A program made the translations under genes and the position numbers. The notes below the pieces were generated by a model that saw nothing but the letters and a program-made list of their open reading frames with translations, ran no database searches and was not told the DNA's origin. A DNA stretch of 64,000 bases. Origin: Dryas octopetala (lineage: Eukaryota > Streptophyta > Magnoliopsida > Rosales > Rosaceae). The DNA lies in NCBI GenBank assembly GCA_963921425.1, contig OY992836.1, forward strand, positions 69,501 to 133,500. The letters are read 5' to 3'. Numbering within the stretch: position 1 is the first letter of the stretch; each line of letters starts with the position of its first letter. Shown piece after piece: positions 57,152-64,000 of the stretch.

Positions 57152-60100
57152 TGTAAAAACTCGACCCAAATTTTACTAGAAATTTAAATTTCTTTTACTT
57201 GTTATGGACTTAAGAGATATAAAAGAAAGTTGAGCTGTGGGACCCATAAAAGATTTCTAAATTTATTTGGAGACAAAAATAAATGTTTGGAGATTCATGA
57301 AAACTTAATTGAGGTTATAATGATTTTTTTTATAAATTAATTTAAGTCATTAAGGATTTATTGGAATTTTATTTTGAAATATTTAAATTAAGTTGAATAT
57401 ATTTCGGAGACTCAAAGTTTAAGTTGAAGCGATAAAAAATGGTACAAGTCAAGAAGAGCCCATAGGAATTTTTAGAATATTTTTCGGACCCGGATCCATT
57501 ATGGATGAATTTCTCAAGAACTTAGACACAAATGCTCATAATAGAAAAGTTAGAATTTTTTTTTAAAAGGGATTAATTGAAAATTTTGTTTAAAAATTAT
57601 AATTTTGACATGGTTGGATAGATTTCGTGCTCATGAGTGTGTAGGCCAAAACGGATCGTGAATCCGAGTTACGAGGGACAAAATATGAGCTGTTGAAGTT
57701 GGAGGCCAAAATGGTAATTTACGGGCCATATATTTTAAAAGCCAGCCCAGCTGATCTTCTCCATGAAAACCTCTCTCTCTCTAGGCGTGGGTTACAGCAA
57801 AAACTTTGATTGGCCATATCTTGGTCGTCCGAAGTCCGATTGATGCAATCTTGGTGGCTATGAATTCGTCTCGACGTCGTCTTTTACTTGATATATAGAT
57901 TGCGACCTATAGTAGACTGTACATAGCAAATCGAAAGTTTTCGGCCCCTTAATGGTTTTCCGTCGATTTCCGACTACTCCGGCCACCTCTCACAGAAAAG
58001 TAGGTATCGATCTTCTCCTCTCCTCATTCTCTACAATACCCATAGCTTAATCATTGTTTTAATGCACGTTTGTGTTAATTGCCATTAAAGCCACCATGGG
58101 AGGTCGCGGGTGCACCATGATTTCAAGAGAAAATGACTTTTTGGCCTCCTCCACTCAAATTCCGATCCTTAGAACCTCTAGAAGTCGAACCCAAGTTAAA
58201 ATTTCAAGAGAAAATGACTTTTTGGAGAAATTGGATTTTGAGGCTTAGGAACCCATTTCAGGTTCCCTTTGGATTTCGAATTTGGGGGTTGTTTTTGGGT
58301 GTTTGTGGACAAATCCCACCCTTAGAAAACCCCAATAGTTTATTAGAATTGAACAGTTTGAGAAATTGTGAAATTTGGATTTAGTAATGCCACTTTGGGT
58401 TGGTGGTTCTGACCCCCACCATCAATGTGGTTGTTTGAATGTGAAATTTGGATTGTATTGAGTTGGTTATTGATGTTGGATAGGGGAAGTTGCTCAGAGT
58501 AGACAACATCTCAAATAGTACTGTAATTGGTCACTTTGCAATACTGAAACGACTTTCGGATGAGCCCCGACTAAGGTATATGGTACATAAGGTTTATTGG
58601 GATAAAATTGGCGGATTAAAATGTGTGGGTGATGTTTGGATCTGAGCCAGGATGAATTTAAGCGTATGAGATTTAAGAGAAATTATAAATTAACTATTAG
58701 AAATTCACAAAATTGAGCGAAGCGTCTAGGCTTCACACGCGCACTTTGAAATGTCCTTAAGTTGAGTCTAATCCCTTACTTCACTGTTTTATTTTATAGG
58801 CGACATTATCGAGGCTTGAGACAATCCGGCGGAGGATTGAAGCTAGATTTCTTACTGATTTCTTACTGTGAGTGGACCCCTTGCTTTTTATAAATGATTT
58901 ATGAATTTCATGATTTATTATTCTATTTGTTATCTTGAGTTTATTTAGATTTTTGCATTGTAAGTGGACTCTTGCTTTTAAAATGTTTTGCGTACTTTAT
59001 AAATTAATTCTCTCTTGATTTATCTAAGTATGGAACGAGTTGAAAGATCTTGGGAATTGACCCGTCTATAAATGATTTATGATTCTCAAACTGTACATTT
59101 ACATTTGTTTAATGAATGCTTACCTTGAGTTTTATTAAATGATTTCTCCTGTCAAGAGGTTATTTTGTGTGGCTTTGAGATATTATGAATGGTTTTGTTT
59201 TGGTGGAGAGTAAATGTTTAAAATTGGAAGATTTAATTTTATTTATGGGTGTAGCTTCTTGGTTATTAAATTAAGATTTGTTTTGGGTTTAAAATTCCAT
59301 GTTTTAAGAACAAATTTTCTTACAGCAAGTGTTGATGATGTGACATATGTAGAGATGAATCTGAAAAAAAATATAAAGGGCATTATATTATTGAACAATG
59401 ATAGTTATGAGTTAGTTTCGAGAATGCTGTGATTGAAGTTTTGCGAGGATACTTGCATGCTCGTGCATCGATTCGCTCTGCACGGGAAGTGGCGAGTCTA
59501 GTTACCTGCTTGCTCGTGTATAGATTCGCTCTGCACGAGAAGTGACGAGCATTCATGCCTGCTCGTGCATTGATTCGCTTTATACGGGAAGTGGCGAACA
59601 TTTCTGTCTGCCTGTGCATTGATTCGCTCTACATGGGAAGTGGCGAGCTTATCTGCCTGCTCGTGCATCAAGATCACTCTGCACGGGAAGTGACGAGCTT
59701 ATCTACCTGCTCGTGAATATGTACGGGATGTGGCAAGCTTAATTACCTAAGCGTATGACTAAGCTTTTCCAGATACTAATATAATGGATAGGTTGCATGA
59801 AGGAGAATAAAAGATTTGAGTTGATTACATTTTTGCCTATTTTGTTGTGATATCAAGTTTAATTATTTACCTTGCATGTTTTATGGAAGTTCATTTCGGA
59901 TCATTTGTGTTTATTTGAATGATGAAAATGTTTACGTGGACTAATCGTTGATTTTGTTTGAAAATGAGTTCGACAAGGTTTTAAAACTGGGGGATTTCAA
60001 AGAGTGATTGTAAGGTTGTAGCGGTAGTGGAGGTCGAGTCATATATGTCGAGGCATAATTTTCCACTCCAATTCCTCGGACATTGTAGGCGACATGTTCA

Positions 60101-60389
60101 CCTTGTTATTTCTTTTATTTTTAGTGTAAAACTTATTATATAAGTAACTCTGATAATTGCATTTGGACCCTCTAAATAGATTATTTTATTTGCTGAATCT
60201 GAGACTCCCTGGTTGTTTGCGGTAGAGGTGGTTGTTAATTGTTAAAAGTGTTATTCACAAGTTTATAAATTTTTTGGTTAGTCTATTTTCAGGGGAGGTT
60301 TTGCCAAATTTTCGGTAGGATTTTTCTTGGATTTGGATCACACAGGACCACTCCGGGTTTCAGGGTGAAATCGAGGGACGGTCCTGTCA
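57152..60389 (+). mobile_element. C2: large solo-LTR-like element (3.2 kb)
   Basis: Starts TGTAAAAACTCGACCCAAAT, ends GGACGGTCCTGTCA, flanked by TCTTA on both sides (57147-57151, 60390-60394). Matches C1 at both ends and in blocks such as CAATCCGGCGGAGGATTGA (58829) and GTAGTGGAGGTCGAG (60024). No coding region. Read as a solo LTR of the same large-LTR gypsy family. Confidence 0.85.
59445..59745 (+). repeat. Tandem repeat of about 58 bp in C2
   Basis: Five imperfect units of CTGCTCGTGCATTGATTCGCTCTGCACGGGAAGTGGCGAG type. Within a unit CTCGTGCA and TGCACGGG can pair, so transcripts would form a row of small hairpins. Confidence 0.85.
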
Positions 60390-60394
60390 TCTTA

Positions 60395-61056
60395 CCTGAT
60401 TCATTTTCATCTTATCAAGTAAGTATATTAATCTAGCAGTTATCACCGACAATTAAACGTGCTATCACAATCAACTTGTGTACCTTTCGACTACGGTACC
60501 ATTTAATTGAACAAAAACAGTTCACCAAAACTCATGCATCAAGATAGGCCAAATTATCAATTTCACCAAATTCCAACAATTCAAAAGATTAATAATATAA
60601 CCAAAGTATAATCACACATCTGCTCAAACAAAATAGCATAACCGGCATCTATTGTGCCATTACAATACTATCACAAATCTGCTCTAATAACCGAGCAACT
60701 GGCAACTACTATGCCACCACAATACTATCACAAACCACAAATTAGACAACAAAGGTCTAATCACAAAAACTAAAATCCAAGATTATGAATCACCCACTTG
60801 GAATTCGAGATTTCTAGCAACGTTAATCAGCTCGTACACCATACCACTACCACATAAGATCAAGGAAATTAACCGATTATGAATGCAACCAAGTGAAAAG
60901 ACCAAAATGTCATTCACGTTGCCTTTACTCGGATTTCAAATCCGACAATCAAAATGGCAACAAGAATAGGATTCCCGTACCTGTTTAAGACTAGATAATC
61001 AAAATTAATATTAGGATTTACAACTTGGTCGTTCAACGATCAGAATTAGAGTCGGC
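60395..61056. other. Unassigned AT-rich stretch
   Basis: No gene. About two 60-base imperfect repeats with ACTATCACAAA(T/C)C and ATGCCA(C/T)(C/T)ACAATACTATC blocks at 60613-60737. Confidence 0.5.
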
Positions 61057-61200
61057 TGTAACAATCCGACCCAAATTTCTTTGGAAATTTAAAATTTTTA
61101 TTCAACCTTGTTCATTTTAGGAGATTTTATAAGGAAACGAAATTTGAAAGACCTAGGAAAATTTTTACTAAATTACTTTAGAAATGTTTTAAGAATTTCA
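61057..61200 (+). mobile_element. C-family terminus fragment (C3)
   Basis: TGTAACAATCCGACCCAAAT and the next 130 bases match the starts of C1 and C2; the similarity then fades. Broken fossil. Confidence 0.65.
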
Positions 61201-61699
61201 TATCTAAATTATATGTGCACAAGAGCTACCTCCGAACACAAATTGCATTTAATAATTAAATACAAATCCATTAATCCATAACATTCATGTCCCTACAATT
61301 TAGATATTGTTCTTAAACTTGGCTAAAAGAAAATTAAACTTGATCATATATCCATGTCATTAGTGCGGGTGCACACTCACTTTTCCCTTATTCTCCCGAG
61401 GACTCAAAATCTACATTAAAATGAAAGCATGAAAAGAATGAGAGTAAGACAAAAATTCAAAGCACTTGGATAATATGACAAAATTTATTACATCTTTTAC
61501 ACACAACAAAGACACAAAGCAAAGTATAGCCTTAGAAATCAGAATACCAATATGAAAAAGAAAATTGGTTTAATAAGATTGCCCCTTGATTAAACACTTT
61601 TTAAATAAAATTGAAGGAAATGGACAAAAATGAGGGGGAGAGTGAAGATACGTTAAAAGAAAAAAGGGCAAATTGCTTAAAGACAAAGACTTATAAATT
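61201..61699. other. Unassigned AT-rich stretch
   Basis: Nothing recognisable; possibly the interior of C3 or the left part of A6. Confidence 0.4.
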
Positions 61700-63382
61700 G
61701 CCCATGTGAGTCAAGATTTAAAGAAACTAAGAAATATCCATGCAAGTTCCTTTAAACATATGCCCTCATGTGTAGATGTGAAATCCATGTGTGATCGGAT
61801 CAGACATGGACAAGTCAGCCGAGCCGATCAGGTAGATAGTGTAGTGATCCCTTCAAGTGAAAACCGGCTGTGACTAGAATTTGAGAGAATGATCACCAAA
61901 GGCTGAGCCGAACCGGGTGTCCACTTCATGATGGATTTCTCCAAGTGTAAAGAAACGGTGTTGATCGGTTTGAATCGACAGGGGGCAGTTCCTAGGCCGA
62001 GCCGAACACATGTCATTTGTGAATCTCTCGTGTATGAGGCAGTAAGATGTGCCAAACTGGAAGAGTAGGGCATTGGGCTGAGCCGAGCCGAACCAAATGG
62101 TCGAGATGATTCGGTGATGACAAGATTATCAAAGCAAATTTGATCATGATCGGTCATTAGGCCGAGTCGAGCCAAACCAATGGTCGTGGTGATTCGATGG
62201 TGACAAGATTGTCAAAGCAAGTCTGATCGTGATTGGACATTGGGCCGGGCCGAGCCGAACCAATGGTTGAGATGATCCGGTTGTGACAAGATTGTCAAAG
62301 CAAGTCTGATTGTAATCGGTCATTGGGCCGAGTCAAGCCGAACCAAATGGTCGAGATGATTCGGTGATGACAAGATTATCAAAGCAAGTCTGATCATGAT
62401 TGGTCATTAGGCCGGGCCGAGCCGAACCAATGGTCGAGGTGATTCGATAGTGACAAGATTGTCAAAGCAAGTCTGATCGTGATCGGTCATTGGGTCGGGT
62501 CGAGCCGAACCAATGGTCGAGGTGATCCAGTGGTGACAAGATTGTGAAAGCAAATCCGATCATGACCGGTCATTGGGCAGGGCCGAGCCGAATCAATGGT
62601 CGAGATGATCTGGTGGTGAAAAGATTGTCAAAGCAAGTCTGATCGTGATCGATCATTGGGCCGAGCCGAGCCGAACCAATGGTCAAGGTGATCCGGTGGT
62701 GACAAGATTGTCAAATCAAGTCCGATCATGATTGGTTGACCAAGCCAAAGTGATAAGACGACTGGGGTGACTGACCAGGTCAACCGTTGACTGGTCAAGA
62801 TGTCACGTAGGATCTTTGAGGCGGTGGATTAGAACATCTGAGCCGAGCTGAATATATGACTTTGTAAATGTCTCATGTACAATGATCATCTTGTCTAGTT
62901 TGATCAACAAAATGATGATCTGGCCCGAGCCGAGCCAAGCCGAGCCAAGGTGAGTTGTACAATCGTCATCTTGTCTAGCCGAGATGATCCGAGCTGTACA
63001 ATCATGATCTCGTCTGGCCGAGCCGATCCGAGCTGAAGACTTTGGAAGTGATGTTCTAGGTTCTAATAGAATGTTTAATGGTTGAGATGTGACTGGAGAA
63101 AGATGATCTCCAGATTCGAGCTGAACTGATGGTGTCCGAAAAAAGATGATCTCTAGAATTCCTGGTGGATCCCAATGTCAGTTCGGATCGGATATGGGTA
63201 ACCCGGAGGTAAGAGCCGATCTCAGATGCACATGTTGTTGGCATTGCTAAGCTGAGATGATGACACAAATGGCTGGGTCTGACCAAGTTGACCATTGAAA
63301 AGTTAGAGCAAAAATGAAACCTGGTGTGCCACGTGTTGGTCTGTGATTGGCCATTGAATCTATGTAGATTTATCCACAAACA
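61700..63382 (-). mobile_element. A6: diverged family A LTR, inverted, with satellite-like array
   Basis: The right end, TTTATCCACAAACA at 63382, is the reverse of the family A LTR start, and the adjacent 250 bases (CCACGTGTTGG, GACCATTGAAAAGTTAGAG, AGTTCGGATCGGATATGGG) follow the family LTR in order. Near 61740-61820 a block matches the middle of the A4 LTR (CCATGTGTGATCGGATCAGACATGG). In between is an 83-bp tandem array not present in other copies. The left limit is unclear; broken fossil. Confidence 0.65.
62060..62745 (+). repeat. 83-bp satellite-like array, eight units
   Basis: GACAAGATTGTCAAAGCAAG recurs at about 62119, 62201, 62285, 62369, 62451, 62535, 62618 and 62701, spacing 82-84 bases. 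Each unit also has GGGCCGAGCCGAACCAATGG and a TGATCGTGATCGGTCATT block. Confidence 0.95.
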
Positions 63383-63790
63383 CCCAGCAACGTGAGCCTG
63401 TACATTGAAGAAAAAAATGGACCCATTGCAAAAATTAATTGTTCTCAACTTCTCAAACTCATGAAAAATTTATGTTATACTATTTTCATAATCAGGTATA
63501 GCACAAAAATTGCCCAATGGATGAAATCCTAATTCTAAATTCCAGGGTTTCCTAAATTGAAACAAAAAAAGAAACAATAATACTTGAAATTGGAGATGGA
63601 GTAGCCACATTGGGAGCTAGGGCACGCACTTGTGACTTCAACAATCCGTGTAATCTATGGGTGTGGAGCTAGCTAGGGCACGAATTGGGGACTTCAATTA
63701 ATCTTTCTATTCTCTGTCTTTGTATATACGAAGCTTTTGATGGCAAGCGGCTGAGAGAGAAAGAGAGAAAGAAAGAGAGAGGGAGGGAGG

Positions 63791-63840
<50 letters not shown>

Positions 63841-64000
63841 TGAATGGGTGAGAGAGAAAGAGAGAGAGACAGAAGACAGAGAGGTAGAGGGTGAGAGTGA
63901 GAGACAGAAAGACTAAACGCAACACCAAAATAGATATAAGCGCCAAGGGAGGAAAAAAGAGATTGGGGAATTTTTTTTCGGCAAAACGGCGTCATTTTAT
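63383..64000. other. Unassigned right end of the window
   Basis: AT-rich then GA-rich; no coding motif. The last 100 bases (GCAAAACGGCGTCATTTT) look like the region upstream of a plant gene lying outside the window, which is only a guess. Confidence 0.4.
63793..63838 (+). repeat. (GA)n microsatellite
   Basis: About 23 GA units inside a longer purine-rich stretch (63750-63910). Confidence 0.95.

Noticed and set aside
57152-60389. C2 as a complete small retrotransposon with short LTRs
   Set aside because: No internal direct repeat of the ends, no primer site next to the start; a solo LTR fits better.
62060-62745. Regular array considered as CRISPR
   Set aside because: Units are contiguous and repeat along their whole length without unique spacers, in plant nuclear DNA.
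63707-63995. Leu-Ser-rich minus-strand frames at the right end
   Set aside because: Translations of the GA microsatellite.

Overview
The window is nuclear DNA of a flowering plant, probably a eudicot. It holds one recognisable host gene, a spliced TRICHOME BIREFRINGENCE-LIKE (TBL/DUF231) polysaccharide O-acetyltransferase at the left end on the minus strand. The other roughly 58 kb is a nested pile of transposable elements. No tRNA, rRNA or CRISPR array was recognised, and the species cannot be named from what is visible.

Layout. 165-5180: TBL gene, three exons, minus strand. 5978-6698: LTR fragment of family A, followed by a CT microsatellite. 7552-15939: old, heavily broken family A element (A1). 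15940-17174: fragment of another Ty3/gypsy element, ended by a CACTA-type terminus at 17175. 17730-19922: inverted partial family A element (A2). 19923-23723: AT-rich DNA with a 289-bp direct duplication, ending in a second CACTA terminus. 24101-29493: family D chromovirus, minus strand, two LTRs, broken. 29715-39064: large solo-LTR-like element C1, split by a very young gag-only family B element (B1, 30870-37864). 39687-40767: Mutator-like foldback element. 42231-43274: family A solo LTR (A5). 43973-44814: family B LTR and leader (B2), interrupted by a young, nearly whole 12.2-kb family A element (A4, 44815-57002). 57152-60389: second C-type solo LTR (C2). 61700-63382: diverged family A LTR with an 83-bp satellite-like array (A6). 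63383-64000: unassigned DNA with a GA microsatellite.

Target-site duplications support the element limits: ATGAT (A4), ATGGC (B1), AGAAA (C1), TCTTA (C2), GCTAT (A5), TTGTTTTTA (Mutator-like), and a shorter TAAG (D). The order of events follows: C1 came before B1, and B2 came before A4.

Family A is a Tat-lineage Ty3/gypsy retrotransposon: gag, protease, RT, two RNase H domains and integrase on one strand. Between integrase and the 3' LTR lies a large gene on the opposite strand, with its own TATA box and GT-AG introns, coding for a protein with a core like the plant 'putative gypsy type transposon' family plus a coiled coil and an acidic tail. Traces of this antisense unit persist in A1 and A2, and a comparable GC-rich antisense unit is present in B1. 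This is the most interesting system in the window, together with a 71-bp TATA-containing tandem array kept at the same place in A1 and A4.
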